64,000 nucleotides of DNA from an uncultured Psychrobacter sp. (GCF_947495825.1 NZ_CANMAH010000010.1:89857-153856); one strand, 5' to 3'. Shown: positions 32,316 to 43,160, counted from the first letter of the stretch. A program made the numbers and translations. Notes: generated from the sequence alone by a model not told the origin.

Positions 32316-33146
32316 TTACGACGCCACCTTAAATTGTTCAAGCACCTTTTGAATGCCATATTCTTCAATAGTCCCAGTGACGAAGTCTGCTCGCGCGATG
32401 AGGGCAGGCTGAGAGTCTCCCATGGCGACAGCAAAGCCGACCAAGTCAAACATCTCCAAGTCATTCATGCCATCGCCAAAGGCCATGCACTCGCTGACAT
32501 CTGAAGAAAAATGCTGGCATAGGTCTTTAATAGCGCGTGCTTTAGACGCCTCTATGGGTAAGATGTCTGCACCAATCTGATGCCAATGCACCAATTTTAA
32601 ATCGTACTGGGCAAAGTCGACGTCTTGCATTTTATCGTCTTGGTTGTTAAAAAATACTGAGCATTGATACACAGGGTTTAATTTGTAATAGTCTGGATCC
32701 ACGATAGAGTTGGGCGTTCTGGCGTTGTATTCACGCAGGCGCTCGTTTTCGTTTGACCAAGCAATATGCGTTGCAGAGTCAAACTTATGAATCAGCTTAC
32801 TTGTCTGACACAGCTGGACGATCTTGTCGTTTTGTTCAGCAGATAAAGGATAATGACTGATAAGACCATGGTTATCAAAGCTATATTGTCCATTCATACA
32901 GATGATGGCGTCCAATATATTATCGTCTAATAATGCCAAAATATCATCTGGAATAATGGCTTTAGAACGCCCGGTCGCAATCACTAGCTTAATGTCGGTC
33001 TTAGCCAGCGCCTCGAGGGTCGCCTTATTATGCTCAGCAATAATACCGTTACGGCTTAGCGTATCATCGATATCAAAAAATATAATTTTGGGGGTGGGTA
33101 TTCTGTTATGCCTATCAACATTCACAGCTTTATCTACAATAAACAT
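32316..33146 (-). CDS. HAD-superfamily hydrolase, Cof type
   Basis: A 276-residue cytosolic phosphatase. Motif I is FFDIDDTLS (nucleophile D25, acid D27), motif II is VIATGRS, and motif III/IV is the C-terminal KARAIKDLC and FGDGMNDLEM. A C2-type cap between motifs II and III places it in the Cof/YidA group of sugar-phosphate or nucleotide phosphatases. AGGAT precedes the ATG. The substrate is unknown. Confidence 0.88.
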   Translation of the reverse strand: MFIVDKAVNVDRHNRIPTPKIIFFDIDDTLSRNGIIAEHNKATLEALAKTDIKLVIATGRSKAIIPDDILALLDDNILDAIICMNGQYSFDNHGLISHYPLSAEQNDKIVQLCQTSKLIHKFDSATHIAWSNENERLREYNARTPNSIVDPDYYKLNPVYQCSVFFNNQDDKMQDVDFAQYDLKLVHWHQIGADILPIEASKARAIKDLCQHFSSDVSECMAFGDGMNDLEMFDLVGFAVAMGDSQPALIARADFVTGTIEEYGIQKVLEQFKVAS

Positions 33147-33522
33147 GATTATCCTTTATATTTTAAACACTACTATGAATGGTAAGCCAATATCGCTTGG
33201 TACTGCTTGTATAAGAGTGTTTGTCATTATGCGTTTCATTCTACATAGTCAGTAGTATAGCAGTACATAGGTTCTGACCAAATTATGTAACACGTTGATT
33301 AGTTTATTATTTATAGGGGCTAAACATGCATATTCAAGGTATGCAGACTCGAGCATATCATTGATTTTTAGGGGTTAAACTATATTTATATTCTACATAT
33401 TTATTTAGATAATTTAAGTATTTCTAATGAGCTTTTGCTTTTTTTAATAAACGACTTTCTTAATAATAAGAGCGTTAACTGAGCAAACGTAACTGGTAAA
33501 AATAATTAACAAGGATAAGGCA
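33147..33522. other. AT-rich spacer between divergent HAD and hemerythrin genes
   Basis: The 376 bases hold no supported gene. Two near-copies, AGGGGCTAAAC (33315-33325) and AGGGGTTAAAC (33370-33380), lie 55 bases apart in the same orientation and might be regulator sites. Promoters for both flanking genes should be here. Confidence 0.5.
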
Positions 33523-34152
33523 ATGGATAACTTACCTCAAAGCATTATTAATAAAAATGTTGCTGCCAAAGATAGTGCTATCAAAACCGGTGCAGATGAG
33601 GATTTGTTTAGCTTGTCACCGCGTCATCCTGAGAGTCGGCTTGAGATGGACTGGCTGTTCTTATTCAACAAGCTACCGCCAGACCAATGGTTTAGCGCAG
33701 ATTATGCTTATAAGACATCAGGCTGGCTAAAAGTACATACTAACATACGCAAGCGTCAGCGTATCTTGACACAGATTAGTGTAGGTTATCAATCTGGCGA
33801 GTACGACTGGTCAGAGTATCGCTCGCAGATACTCAAACGTAACAATATGCATATCCTAAAATTGCATCAACATCATGGCGTAGAGGATGAGGGATTTTTC
33901 CCTGAGTTTATTCGAATGTATCCGCAGCTACAGGCAGGGTTTGAGATATTGGGGCGCGACCATGTGCGCTTGGATGCGCTACTCGATAAGCTACAAGTGC
34001 AAAACGATATACTGGCGAGAAGTGAAGCCGAGGATAAAGCGTTGGCAGAGCAATTACATCAAACATTGGTGGACGCAACCAACTTACTCGCGCAGCATCT
34101 GAGCGATGAGGAAGATTTGGTTATTCCTATTTTGGGGTTAAGGCAGGGTTAG
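33523..34152 (+). CDS. Hemerythrin HHE-domain protein
   Basis: A 209-residue soluble protein whose C-terminal half is a four-helix hemerythrin-like bundle. Likely di-iron ligands are H115/H117/H118 with nearby acidic residues (HQHHGVEDEGFFP), H147 (GRDHVRLD) and H192 with E196/E197 (HLSDEEDLVIP). The N-terminal 80 residues, with a tryptophan-rich DWLFLFNKLPPDQWF segment, are not assigned. Family members bind oxygen or nitric oxide or act in iron handling. AAGGATAAGG precedes the ATG. Its partner is unclear. Confidence 0.85.
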   Translation: MDNLPQSIINKNVAAKDSAIKTGADEDLFSLSPRHPESRLEMDWLFLFNKLPPDQWFSADYAYKTSGWLKVHTNIRKRQRILTQISVGYQSGEYDWSEYRSQILKRNNMHILKLHQHHGVEDEGFFPEFIRMYPQLQAGFEILGRDHVRLDALLDKLQVQNDILARSEAEDKALAEQLHQTLVDATNLLAQHLSDEEDLVIPILGLRQG

Positions 34153-34265
34153 GGTTGGTTTTATCACCTGTAGGATGCTTTCTATGCACCTTTTTTTAAA
34201 ATTATTGTTGTTAGAGGTATTTATAACGTACTCTACGTCAAATGTCTTATTTCTGATAAAACCTC

Positions 34266-35567
34266 ATGTTCAAAAACATTAACATTAGACTGTTAATCGC
34301 TCTTATTTCAATGATGGTACTACCTTCACTCTATCAAACAATTAGAGTGAATTTTCTCGGTGATTTGCCTAGTGACTCAGGAATAAATATCGCGAGTCAA
34401 ATACTGTGGCTGAGTTTGATTTATGAGATAGCGCAAGAAGCCTTAATTTTGCCTTTATTCTATCTTTTCGGAAAATCTTTGTCTAATAAAAAAGAATTTG
34501 AAAATAAAGTTCAAACTGGGTTTATCGTTATCTTTTGTTTTATGGCTTTTCTGTCTGCAATTTTATTCATTTATTCACAAAACATTGTGATTTTTATGGA
34601 GCAGTCCGAGCAAATTATTGGGCAAACGACACAATATATTCGCCTGGAAACCATAGCAATTATGTTTGCTACGCTAGTCAAGTATATGATGGTCGTTATC
34701 ATTAGTTTAAATAAAGACAAGTATATCTATGGTTTGCTAGTAGTGCAGATGACTCTGTCTATATTATTAGATAGTGTGTTTTTCGGACCTTTTGAGTTTA
34801 GTCTGGATATGGGTGTTATCGGTATTGCTTGGACGAATATCATTGTCAATATAGCTGTTTTACTAGCCACCTATATCTCTATACGACAATATGGATTGAA
34901 GCTTTTATCAGTCAATCAAATATCATTTACATGGATGAAAGAGTGGTGGACGACAGGTGTATTTTCAGGATTAGAATCGCTAGTCAGAAATATTGCTTTT
35001 ATAGTCATGATCATAAAAATGATTAACATGGTTGAGGAGCAAGGTAATTATTGGGTAGCTAATAGCTTTATTTGGGGCTGGTTGTTACTACCTGCCTTAG
35101 CATTGTCCGAGTTGGTAAAAAGAGACGTTGGTGAAGACGTAAAAAATATTGCCAGAAACACAAAAGGTTATTTCTCACTAGGGCTAATATTTGTCGCTAT
35201 ATGGTGTATTACTATTCCATTTTGGCATAGCTTTCTTGCTAATGTTATGAATGTTCAGGACATAAAAACAGTGATGTATATTGTTGGAGTACAGACAGTA
35301 TTTTATTTTGTATTTATATTTAATAATAGCATTCTAGACGCCACCTTATACGGCTTGGGTAAAACGAACTATATGTTCATTCAGTCTCTTTGGGTCAACG
35401 TTGGCTACTATGGCACAATGTTTATATTATATAAAGTAGGCGTATTTACACCGACGCTATTGAATATATGCTTGATTTTTGGATTTGGTATATTGATAGA
35501 CCTAATTCCGACTGTTATCTTGTATAAGAAAGCGTTGCGCGAACAAGACATCAAAGTAATATGGTAG
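34266..35567 (+). CDS. MATE-like multidrug/organic cation exporter
   Basis: A 433-residue integral membrane protein with about twelve hydrophobic helices in two similar halves. The spacing and motifs such as GVIGIAWTNIIVNIAVLL and the C-terminal GLGKTNYMFIQSL resemble MATE-family Na+ or H+ antiporters. The match is moderate and was made by eye. Base composition is visibly more AT-rich than the flanking core genes, suggesting acquisition. The start (34266) has no strong ribosome site. An unknown membrane-anchored protein follows by 66 bases. Confidence 0.7.
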   Translation: MFKNINIRLLIALISMMVLPSLYQTIRVNFLGDLPSDSGINIASQILWLSLIYEIAQEALILPLFYLFGKSLSNKKEFENKVQTGFIVIFCFMAFLSAILFIYSQNIVIFMEQSEQIIGQTTQYIRLETIAIMFATLVKYMMVVIISLNKDKYIYGLLVVQMTLSILLDSVFFGPFEFSLDMGVIGIAWTNIIVNIAVLLATYISIRQYGLKLLSVNQISFTWMKEWWTTGVFSGLESLVRNIAFIVMIIKMINMVEEQGNYWVANSFIWGWLLLPALALSELVKRDVGEDVKNIARNTKGYFSLGLIFVAIWCITIPFWHSFLANVMNVQDIKTVMYIVGVQTVFYFVFIFNNSILDATLYGLGKTNYMFIQSLWVNVGYYGTMFILYKVGVFTPTLLNICLIFGFGILIDLIPTVILYKKALREQDIKVIW

Positions 35568-35633
35568 TTTTAGCTTTCATCGGTGCATGAAAAGCACCCT
35601 ACTCAAACTTTTGATTATTAGGTAAAAATTACG

Positions 35634-36371
35634 ATGGAGTTTTGGCAACAGTTAATTATTAGTTGGGGTGGAAACGCTATTCTAGGTGGTTTAGTTATAT
35701 ATCTTGGGAAAATTTATCTTGAAAGGATTGGACGTAATGAACAAGCAAGTATTGATGAGCGTTTGAAGAGCCTTGAGCAGGATCATGAGAAAATGTTAGC
35801 TAAAGAAGAGCATTTTCATCAAATCTCTCAACAAACATACCAAAAAATATTTGATAGAAAAATATCAGTTTACGACGAATTGCTTAGCCTAACTATGAGC
35901 TTTGAGAAAATAACTCATCCAAATTTCTCTAGTGTAGATCAAGCAACGACAGAAAGTAGAGTAGGCTACGGACTTTTACTAACGGGAGTTTTTACTGAAT
36001 TATCTAAGTTCTATTCAGCTATAGATAAACTCATGTCAAAAAATATAACTGTAATAAGCTCTGAATTATATGAGGAGCATCTTACTTGGCTGATTCATTT
36101 TAGAGCAGAGTTTGATTCTTATAATAAGGAAAGGCTAGATAATCATCTTAATGAAATTGGGAAAGCAGTTGTGTCCCAATTAAGTAGTGATAGTGGACAG
36201 ATTAAGGAGATGTTAGATAAAATTCAAGAAGATTCAAATAAAGAAACTGAGCTTCACATAATTAAAGGTAATTTACTTAGTGTCAATTTGCAATATTTCA
36301 GTAAAGTGTTAGAGCAGATAAAGAAAGACTCAGTAAAGCTAAACAAAAGAATCAATGATATTTATCTATAA
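35634..36371 (+). CDS. Unknown protein with one N-terminal membrane helix and coiled coil
   Basis: A 245-residue protein. Residues 5-28 form a single membrane helix (IISWGGNAILGGLVIYLG), followed by a coiled coil at about 35-75 and a long helical cytoplasmic body. No catalytic motif is visible. It is AT-rich like the MATE-like gene before it, and the two may have arrived together. The topology recalls small membrane-anchored proteins seen in variable regions, but no function is assigned. Confidence 0.7.
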   Translation: MEFWQQLIISWGGNAILGGLVIYLGKIYLERIGRNEQASIDERLKSLEQDHEKMLAKEEHFHQISQQTYQKIFDRKISVYDELLSLTMSFEKITHPNFSSVDQATTESRVGYGLLLTGVFTELSKFYSAIDKLMSKNITVISSELYEEHLTWLIHFRAEFDSYNKERLDNHLNEIGKAVVSQLSSDSGQIKEMLDKIQEDSNKETELHIIKGNLLSVNLQYFSKVLEQIKKDSVKLNKRINDIYL

Positions 36372-36380
36372 TATTTATAA

Positions 36381-36413
36381 AAAATCGTAAGCTGGGCTTT
36401 TAACCCAGCTTAC
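36381..36413 (-). terminator. Terminator of parC
   Basis: GTAAGCTGGG (36387-36396) and CCCAGCTTAC (36404-36413) form a 10-bp stem with a seven-base loop. Read on the minus strand it is followed by GATTTT, so it best fits parC. Confidence 0.8.
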
Positions 36414-36433
36414 CTAAGCTTAACAAACCGAAA

Positions 36434-38731
36434 CTACCCAACCTCAACACTCGTCACATTCTGAAAGCCTCTTGGCAGCTGTCCACCGCGATTACCACGA
36501 CTGCCCGTATAGTTGGCCAAATCATTGGGTTTTAGCGTTACATGACGCTTGCCAGCGGTAATGACAAGGCTGTTTTGTAGGTTCAATGGCGTGATAGCCA
36601 GCACTTCTTCACCCTCTTTTAAGGTAATCATTTTATTACCTTTGCCGCGAGCTTGTTCGGGCAAATCGTCTAGAGCGAATATCAATAAGTAACCTGCATT
36701 GGTCACGACAGCGATATGGTCAGGCGTGGTTTGTATTGCTTTATCATTGTCGTGATTGGCGTCCGTATTGGCATCAATACGTGCGACGGGAAGTAAACGG
36801 CTGCCAGTCCCTAGGTTGATAATTTTTTTGCCTGCTTTTTGATTGCTATCAAGATTGCCAAGCGTATTCACAAACCCATAACCTTGCGAGCTGGCAAGGA
36901 CAATGCGCTGATCATTAGCGCCTGTTAATAGCTGCTCAAAGCTAGCACCTGCTGGCGGTTTTAGCACACTGGTCAGCGGATCACCTTGTCCACGAGCAGA
37001 AGCAAGGTTATGCGCATCGATACCATAGCTGCGACCGGTGCTATCGAGCACGTAAATTTTTTCGTTAGACTTGCCGCGTGCATACGCTTGATAGCTGTCA
37101 CCGGAACGATAACTCATGCCAGTCGCATCGACGTCATGGCCTTTAGCGGCGCGAATCCAGCCAGCTTTTGATAAGATAGCGGTAATAGGCTCACTCGGTA
37201 CCAGATCTGACTCTTTTAACGCCTGCGCCTCTTCGCGTTCTGCCAGTGGTGACATACGCTCGTTGCCGTGTTCTTTCATGTCGGCGGTGAGCTCTTCAAT
37301 CATCAGATTGGTCAAGCTGTCTGGGTTGTCCAAGTACTCTTGAATAGTGGCGCGCTCAGCTGCCAGCTCGTCTTGCTCGCGGCGCAGCTCAATCTCTTCT
37401 AGCCTTGCCAGCTGACGCAGACGAATATCCAAGATAGCATTGGCTTGTATGTCAGTCAGATCATAGCCTTGCATTAATGCTGATTTTGGATCGTCTTCTT
37501 CACGAATAATACGAATCACTTCATCAATATTTAGATAAGCGATTAGCAATCCTGCAAGGATATGCAGGCGTTTATCGATTTTATCGAGACGATATTGCAA
37601 GCGGCGGGTGACTACTGAGCGGCGACAAACGAGCCATTCATCGAGGATTTCTTTTAAGTTTTTGACCTGCGGTTTACCATTTAGGCCGATCATGTTCATA
37701 TTGACGCGGTAGTTGCTTTCTAGATCAGTACTGGCAAACAAATGGCTCATGACGCGCTCGACATCGACGCGGGTAGAGCGCAGCTCAAGTACGATACGGC
37801 AAGCGTTTTCATGATCCGATTCATCACGAATATCAGTAATCCAAGGCAGCTTTTTGTCCATCATAAGTCTTGCGATTTGCTCTTGGATTTTGTTGCCTGA
37901 GACTTGGTAGGGCAGCGCATCAATGATAACTAAATTCTTCTCTTTGCTATCAATATGATAGGTCGCGCGCATTTTATAGCTGCCACGACCGCTTTCATAC
38001 ATTGCCTGTAAGTCTTTTTTACTGGTGATGATCTCAGCATGCGTTGGTAAGTCAGGTGCTGGTATCGACTGAGTCAGTTGCTTAACAGACAGATCAGGGT
38101 TTTTGAGCAGACGAATCGCCGCACGCACCACTTCGTTTAGATTATGCGGCGGAATATCGGTTGCCATACCGACAGCGATACCAGTCGTACCATTTAATAA
38201 AATATTAGGCAGGCGAGCAGGCAGGGTAACGGGTTCCTGTATGGTGCCATCGAAATTGTCTTGCCAATCGACCGTGCCTTGACCGAGCTCAGCGAGCAAA
38301 GTATTAGCATAGGCAGACATTTTAGCTTCGGTATAACGCATAGCGGCAAAGGATTTGGGGTCGTCAGAGCTCCCCCAGTTACCTTGACCAGTAATCAGCG
38401 GATAACGATAGCTAAATGGCTGCGCCATCAGCACCATCGCCTCATAACAGGCGCTATCGCCATGCGGATGATATTTACCCAATACATCACCGACGGTACG
38501 CGCAGACTTTTTGGCTTTGGCTGAAGACTTTAGGCCAAGCTCGCTCATGGCATAGACAATACGGCGCTGGACAGGCTTGAGGCCATCAGCGATGTTAGGC
38601 AGCGCCCGATCCATGATGACGTACATGGCGTAGTTTAGGTAAGCTTGTTCAGTGAACTCTGCTACCGATCGGGTATCCATCGGCTCACTTGGGATAATGG
38701 GAACAATCGTATTATCAATAACATCGGACAT
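36434..38731 (-). CDS. parC: DNA topoisomerase IV subunit A
   Basis: A 765-residue type IIA topoisomerase subunit that decatenates daughter chromosomes with ParE. The catalytic tyrosine is Y133 (AAMRYTEAK). The quinolone-resistance region reads [13 protein letters not shown] with S93 and E97, the usual susceptible residues (E. coli S80 and E84). The C-terminal beta-pinwheel carries degenerate repeats. Its length and the [16 protein letters not shown] wording distinguish ParC from GyrA, which has HPHGD..VYD. parE is not in the window. Confidence 0.97.
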   Translation of the reverse strand: MSDVIDNTIVPIIPSEPMDTRSVAEFTEQAYLNYAMYVIMDRALPNIADGLKPVQRRIVYAMSELGLKSSAKAKKSARTVGDVLGKYHPHGDSACYEAMVLMAQPFSYRYPLITGQGNWGSSDDPKSFAAMRYTEAKMSAYANTLLAELGQGTVDWQDNFDGTIQEPVTLPARLPNILLNGTTGIAVGMATDIPPHNLNEVVRAAIRLLKNPDLSVKQLTQSIPAPDLPTHAEIITSKKDLQAMYESGRGSYKMRATYHIDSKEKNLVIIDALPYQVSGNKIQEQIARLMMDKKLPWITDIRDESDHENACRIVLELRSTRVDVERVMSHLFASTDLESNYRVNMNMIGLNGKPQVKNLKEILDEWLVCRRSVVTRRLQYRLDKIDKRLHILAGLLIAYLNIDEVIRIIREEDDPKSALMQGYDLTDIQANAILDIRLRQLARLEEIELRREQDELAAERATIQEYLDNPDSLTNLMIEELTADMKEHGNERMSPLAEREEAQALKESDLVPSEPITAILSKAGWIRAAKGHDVDATGMSYRSGDSYQAYARGKSNEKIYVLDSTGRSYGIDAHNLASARGQGDPLTSVLKPPAGASFEQLLTGANDQRIVLASSQGYGFVNTLGNLDSNQKAGKKIINLGTGSRLLPVARIDANTDANHDNDKAIQTTPDHIAVVTNAGYLLIFALDDLPEQARGKGNKMITLKEGEEVLAITPLNLQNSLVITAGKRHVTLKPNDLANYTGSRGNRGGQLPRGFQNVTSVEVG

Positions 38732-39201
38732 AAAGTAGGTTTCGCTTCTGTGTTTTTAATTAGTATGTTTTATATAGTGCATTTTATGTGCCGCACCGCA
38801 TTGGTACAAAATTCACATAAGAATAAGGTAGCGTTATCCTAAAGGATATTACATCAATTAAAAAGGGATAATCTAGAATAGACGACAAGTCATGACGTGC
38901 TGATATAAACCAGTATAGTCGCGCTTACTATGTATTGCCTTGCTATATATAAGATGCCTCATAGAAAGAAATAAGTAACATTATAAGGTAATAGCTACCC
39001 ATTTAATGCTAAGCGTTAGTGTAAAAAACGCTTAAATTAAACCTGTATATTATTGATTTTATAGGAAATAATAAACGTCAAGCAACTTTGCGAACTCTAG
39101 TGCCAATCTTTTATATTGAGTAGTATGTACAAAGTGTGTATGTTAAAGAACAAAGGAGTATTTACCACTGAATGCGTAAACTCATGAGGAGAAACAAGAT
39201 T
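38732..39201. other. Divergent promoter region between parC and the first fadD-like gene
   Basis: The 470 bases are AT-rich, with a candidate parC promoter (38781-38809) near the left side. No gene is supported. Two in-frame starts for the downstream ligase lie at 39172 and 39202. Confidence 0.5.
38781..38809 (-). promoter_or_regulatory. Candidate promoter of parC
   Basis: On the minus strand TTGTAC, a 17-base spacer and TAAAAT lie about 50 bases before the parC ATG. The -10 element is a good match; the -35 is weak. Confidence 0.35.
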
Positions 39202-40923
39202 ATGGACAATCAAGTCAATTTAACCCGTCGTAACGATAAAGTCTGGCTCAAAACCTATGAAGCGCTTGGGCTAACTTACGATATTGACATGCCAAGCGAT
39301 GACACTTCACTGATAGACATTTTTGAGAAAAGCTTTCTTAAGTACAGTGACAAGACGGCATTCGTCTGCATGGGTTCGTCGATTAGTTTTAAAGAAGTAG
39401 ACTTATATAGCCGTCAAGTTGCCGCTTATTTGCAATCACTTGGGCTGGTCAAAGGCGATAAAGTCGCAGTCATGATGCCCAATATTTTGCAGTTGCCCGT
39501 TACCGTCATTGGCGTACTGCGAGCAGGTCTGACCTTAGTCAATGTCAATCCACTATACACCACAAAAGAGCTTGAGCACCAGCTGACTGACTCTGAATCT
39601 AAAGCACTTATCTTAGTCGAAAATTTTGCCAAAACCTATCAAGATATTGGTCGCAAGGTGGTGGATCATGTGGTCATCACTGGTATGGGCGATCTGATGG
39701 GCACGTTAAAAGGCCTTATGGTCAATACAGTTGTGCGTCACGTCAAAAAAATGGTACCGCCATATAAAATCGCCAATAGTGTCGAGTTTAAAAACATGCT
39801 GAAGCAAAGCTCGGCAGGCAAGTATCAACGACCAAACAATATCAGTCTCAATGATGTGGCCGTATTACAGTATACCGGCGGTACAACTGGCGTAGCCAAA
39901 GGTGCCATGCTAACCCACAAAAACTTAGTGGCCAACCTTATTCAGTCCGATACCTTTTTGGGTAGTGCTTTTGATGAGTTTGAGAGTAGTAACGAGCAGC
40001 CTGTCATCATGACCGCTTTACCGCTATATCATATTTTCTCTTTTACTGTCTGCGGTATGTTTGGGATTTATCGCGGTTGTATTGGCTTACTGGTACCCAA
40101 TCCACGTGACATTGATAGTTTATTAAAAGCTTATAAAAACAACCCGCCGGCATTTTTTCCAGCGGTAAATACTTTGTTTAACGCACTGGCTAACAACGAT
40201 GAGTTCAAGTCGATGGATCATAGTAAGCTGCGCACGTCGATGGGCGGCGGTATGGCAGTCCTTAGCTCAACGGCAGAAAAATGGCGTCAGGTGACGGGCA
40301 ATATTATCGTTCAAGGTTACGGGTTGTCGGAGACGTCACCAGTTGCAACAGCTAATCCACATAATAGTGCTACGTTCACAGGCAACATTGGCGTACCGAT
40401 GCCAGGTACTGACGTTGCTATTTTAGATGAAGCGGGTAATGAGCTTGAGCTGGGTGAGCGCGGCGAGATTAGTGTTCGTGGCCCGCAGGTTATGAAAGGC
40501 TACTGGAATCGCGATGATGCGACTCGTGAAGTGATGACCGATGATGGCTTTTTCCGCACTGGCGATATTGGGATTATGGATGAAGAAGGCTATGTCACCA
40601 TCGTTGATCGTAAAAAGAACATGATTTTGGTTTCAGGCTTTAACGTCTATCCGAATGAAGTCGAAGAAGTGATGGCTGGTCATCCAAAGATTTTAGAGTG
40701 CGGTGTCATTGGTGTTGAAGATGAAAAGAGTGGCGAGGTTCCAAAAATATTCGTCGTACGCCAAGATGATAGCCTTACTACAGAAGATGTTCTTGCCTAC
40801 GCTAAAGAGCATTTGACTGGCTATAAACGCCCCCGTCATGTTGAATTTATTGATGAGCTACCAAAATCGAACGTTGGTAAAATTTTGCATAAAGACTTAC
40901 GTAAGCTTGAAGAAAAAAATTAA
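39202..40923 (+). CDS. fadD: Long-chain fatty acid-CoA ligase, copy 1
   Basis: A 573-residue adenylate-forming enzyme that activates fatty acids to acyl-CoA. The ATP-binding signature YTGGTTGVAKGAML starts at 224, GYGLSETSP follows, and the FACS motif (DGFFRTGDIG...VDRKKNMILVSGFNVYP) lies at about 448-480. The C-terminal PKSNVGKILHKDLR holds the catalytic lysine. GAGGAG lies ten bases before the ATG at 39202; an ATG at 39172 is an alternative. A paralogue follows after a terminator, so the two copies are separately controllable. Confidence 0.92.
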   Translation: MDNQVNLTRRNDKVWLKTYEALGLTYDIDMPSDDTSLIDIFEKSFLKYSDKTAFVCMGSSISFKEVDLYSRQVAAYLQSLGLVKGDKVAVMMPNILQLPVTVIGVLRAGLTLVNVNPLYTTKELEHQLTDSESKALILVENFAKTYQDIGRKVVDHVVITGMGDLMGTLKGLMVNTVVRHVKKMVPPYKIANSVEFKNMLKQSSAGKYQRPNNISLNDVAVLQYTGGTTGVAKGAMLTHKNLVANLIQSDTFLGSAFDEFESSNEQPVIMTALPLYHIFSFTVCGMFGIYRGCIGLLVPNPRDIDSLLKAYKNNPPAFFPAVNTLFNALANNDEFKSMDHSKLRTSMGGGMAVLSSTAEKWRQVTGNIIVQGYGLSETSPVATANPHNSATFTGNIGVPMPGTDVAILDEAGNELELGERGEISVRGPQVMKGYWNRDDATREVMTDDGFFRTGDIGIMDEEGYVTIVDRKKNMILVSGFNVYPNEVEEVMAGHPKILECGVIGVEDEKSGEVPKIFVVRQDDSLTTEDVLAYAKEHLTGYKRPRHVEFIDELPKSNVGKILHKDLRKLEEKN

Positions 40924-41012
40924 GAATCTTAATATTCGACATTTGAATGCGGTTTGAGGGTTTGGCTGTCATAGATAGCGGATGTTTAAACAATACTGTT
41001 TTTATCCATTAT

Positions 41013-41046
41013 GGTAAGACTGTTCAGAGACAGTCTTGCCGTTTTT
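41013..41046 (+). terminator. Terminator after the first fadD-like gene
   Basis: GGTAAGACTG (41013-41022) pairs with CAGTCTTGCC (41031-41040) with one G-U pair, followed by GTTTTT. Confidence 0.88.
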
Positions 41047-41336
41047 ATTGAGTGAGCTGTAGTATGAATATAAATAAGCGCAGTACGAGTCGCTGCTATA
41101 TATAAGCCACTATAAAGATAGATATTCCAATAAGGGGATATAAGCTGCCTCTACATACAATTATAGAGAGTTTTTTGCAAAACTGTTATAGTACGGACGC
41201 ATACAACTAAGCGGACATTGGTTATTATTGTCTGGTTTTTAGTGACTTTATGTTCACAAATAATGATTCATAAACCTAATACTTTTATCATTATTATATT
41301 ATTCTACGTTTTTCATTGTAGTACTTAGGAAAAGTT

Positions 41337-43160
41337 ATGACTGACAATGCCAACAATAGCGGTACTAATAAAAACGCGCCAGACCAAGCGTCTGTTGATG
41401 GTGGCAATGACCATGCGCATAAGGACGAAAAAATGATGTCGGATATGACAGCGTTTCCTACTATGCCTACCATCCCAAGTGATAGACCATGGCTCGATGC
41501 TTATGAGCGTTATAGTATCGATGCAACCATCGATATGCCTGATGATGAAACCTCTTTGCTTGAAGTTTTTGAACGTAACTTTCGTCGTTATGGACAAAAA
41601 ACTGCTTACATCTGTATGGGCGCATCCATTACCTTTAAACAACTGGACCTATATAGCCGTCAAATCGCAAGCTACCTACAGTCATTAGGGTTGGATAAAG
41701 GCGATAAAGTTGGCGTCATGATGCCAAATATTTTACAGTATCCGATTGTTATGCTCGGCATCATTCGGGCAGGTATGGTATTGGTCAATGTCAATCCGCT
41801 ATATACCAGCCGCGAGCTATCACATCAGCTACATGATAGCGGAGCAAAAGCCTTATTTATCGTTGAGAATTTTGCAAAAACCTATCAAGACGCTGAAGAT
41901 AAAGGCCAGGTAGAGCATGTGATTGTCTGTAAGATTGGTGACATGTTGGGGTCAGTTAAAGGGCCAGTGGTCAACCTAGTCGCACGCCATATCAAAAAGA
42001 TGATTCCATCTTATAATCTGCCTAATAGCACAAGCTTTAAACAAGCGCTAGGAGCGGTATCTGCCAGTAAATATAAGCGTCCCGATTTGTCATTAGATGA
42101 TGTAGCGTTATTACAATATACTGGCGGTACGACAGGTGTGGCAAAGGGCGCTATGCTGTCGCATGGTAACTTGGTTGCTAACATGCTACAGATCAGCGTT
42201 CTTATCAATAGTGCTTTTGAAGATGACATCAATAGCGACGATGTGATTTTGACCGCTTTACCGTTGTATCATGTGTTCTCGTTTATGGTCTGCGGTATCT
42301 ATGGTATGTATCAAGGTTTTACAGGCCTATTGATACCTAATCCGCGCGATTTAGACGGTCTGATTAAAGAGATGGATAAATATAAACCATCATTTATTCC
42401 TGCCGTAAATACTTTGTTTAACGGTTTGGTGCATAAAGACAGCTTTGCTAATTTGGATTTTTCCAACCTTAAAGCCTCTATCGGCGGCGGTATGTCAGTA
42501 TTGCCAAGCGTGGCTAAAGAGTGGCACAAAATCACAGGTTTGCCTATTGTAGAAGGTTACGGCCTGTCTGAAACTTCTCCAGTAGTTGCTTTTAACCCGA
42601 TGACCATCGCTGAGTTTACCGGTAAGATTGGTATTCCAGCATCCAGTACTGATATTGTGTTAATCGATGAAGAAGAAAGTGAAGTCGCTATCGGTGAGCG
42701 CGGTGAGATCTGTGTCAAAGGCCCACAAGTGATGATTGGCTATCAAAACCGTCCTGATGAGACTGCCAATACCTTTACAAAGACCGGCTACCTAAAAACA
42801 GGTGACATCGGCATCATGGATGAAAAGGGCTTTATCAAGATTGTCGATCGTAAAAAAGACATGATCATCGTCTCAGGCTTTAATGTCTATCCCAATGAGA
42901 TCGAAGAGGCAATGAGTGAACATCCAGACATTGTAGAGTGCGGCGCCATTGGCATACCAAGTGATGAGCGCGGTGAAGATCCCAAATTGTTTGTGGTCAA
43001 AAAAGGGGATGTGACTGAAAAAGAGCTGCTCGATTTTGGTAAAAAGCAATTAACAGGCTACAAGCGTCCGCGTCATATACAGTTCGTCGATGAGCTGCCA
43101 AAATCAAACGTCGGTAAAATTTTGCGTAAAGAGTTGCGCAAAATGGAAGGACTAGAATAG
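41337..43160 (+). CDS. fadD: Long-chain fatty acid-CoA ligase, copy 2
   Basis: A 607-residue paralogue of the preceding gene, with the same YTGGTTGVAKGAML signature (starting at 261), GYGLSETSPV, a FACS motif and a C-terminal PKSNVGKILRKELR. It carries an additional 35-residue polar N-terminal extension rich in Asn, Asp and Lys. AGGAAAAG precedes the ATG. A 290-base AT-rich spacer after the copy-1 terminator (41047-41336) probably holds its own promoter. Differences between the copies may reflect chain-length preference, which sequence alone cannot settle. Confidence 0.92.
   Translation: MTDNANNSGTNKNAPDQASVDGGNDHAHKDEKMMSDMTAFPTMPTIPSDRPWLDAYERYSIDATIDMPDDETSLLEVFERNFRRYGQKTAYICMGASITFKQLDLYSRQIASYLQSLGLDKGDKVGVMMPNILQYPIVMLGIIRAGMVLVNVNPLYTSRELSHQLHDSGAKALFIVENFAKTYQDAEDKGQVEHVIVCKIGDMLGSVKGPVVNLVARHIKKMIPSYNLPNSTSFKQALGAVSASKYKRPDLSLDDVALLQYTGGTTGVAKGAMLSHGNLVANMLQISVLINSAFEDDINSDDVILTALPLYHVFSFMVCGIYGMYQGFTGLLIPNPRDLDGLIKEMDKYKPSFIPAVNTLFNGLVHKDSFANLDFSNLKASIGGGMSVLPSVAKEWHKITGLPIVEGYGLSETSPVVAFNPMTIAEFTGKIGIPASSTDIVLIDEEESEVAIGERGEICVKGPQVMIGYQNRPDETANTFTKTGYLKTGDIGIMDEKGFIKIVDRKKDMIIVSGFNVYPNEIEEAMSEHPDIVECGAIGIPSDERGEDPKLFVVKKGDVTEKELLDFGKKQLTGYKRPRHIQFVDELPKSNVGKILRKELRKMEGLE

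Noticed and set aside
36434..38731. gyrA instead of parC
   Set aside because: The quinolone region reads [10 protein letters not shown], length is 765, and the C-terminal repeats lack the GyrA-box, so ParC fits better.
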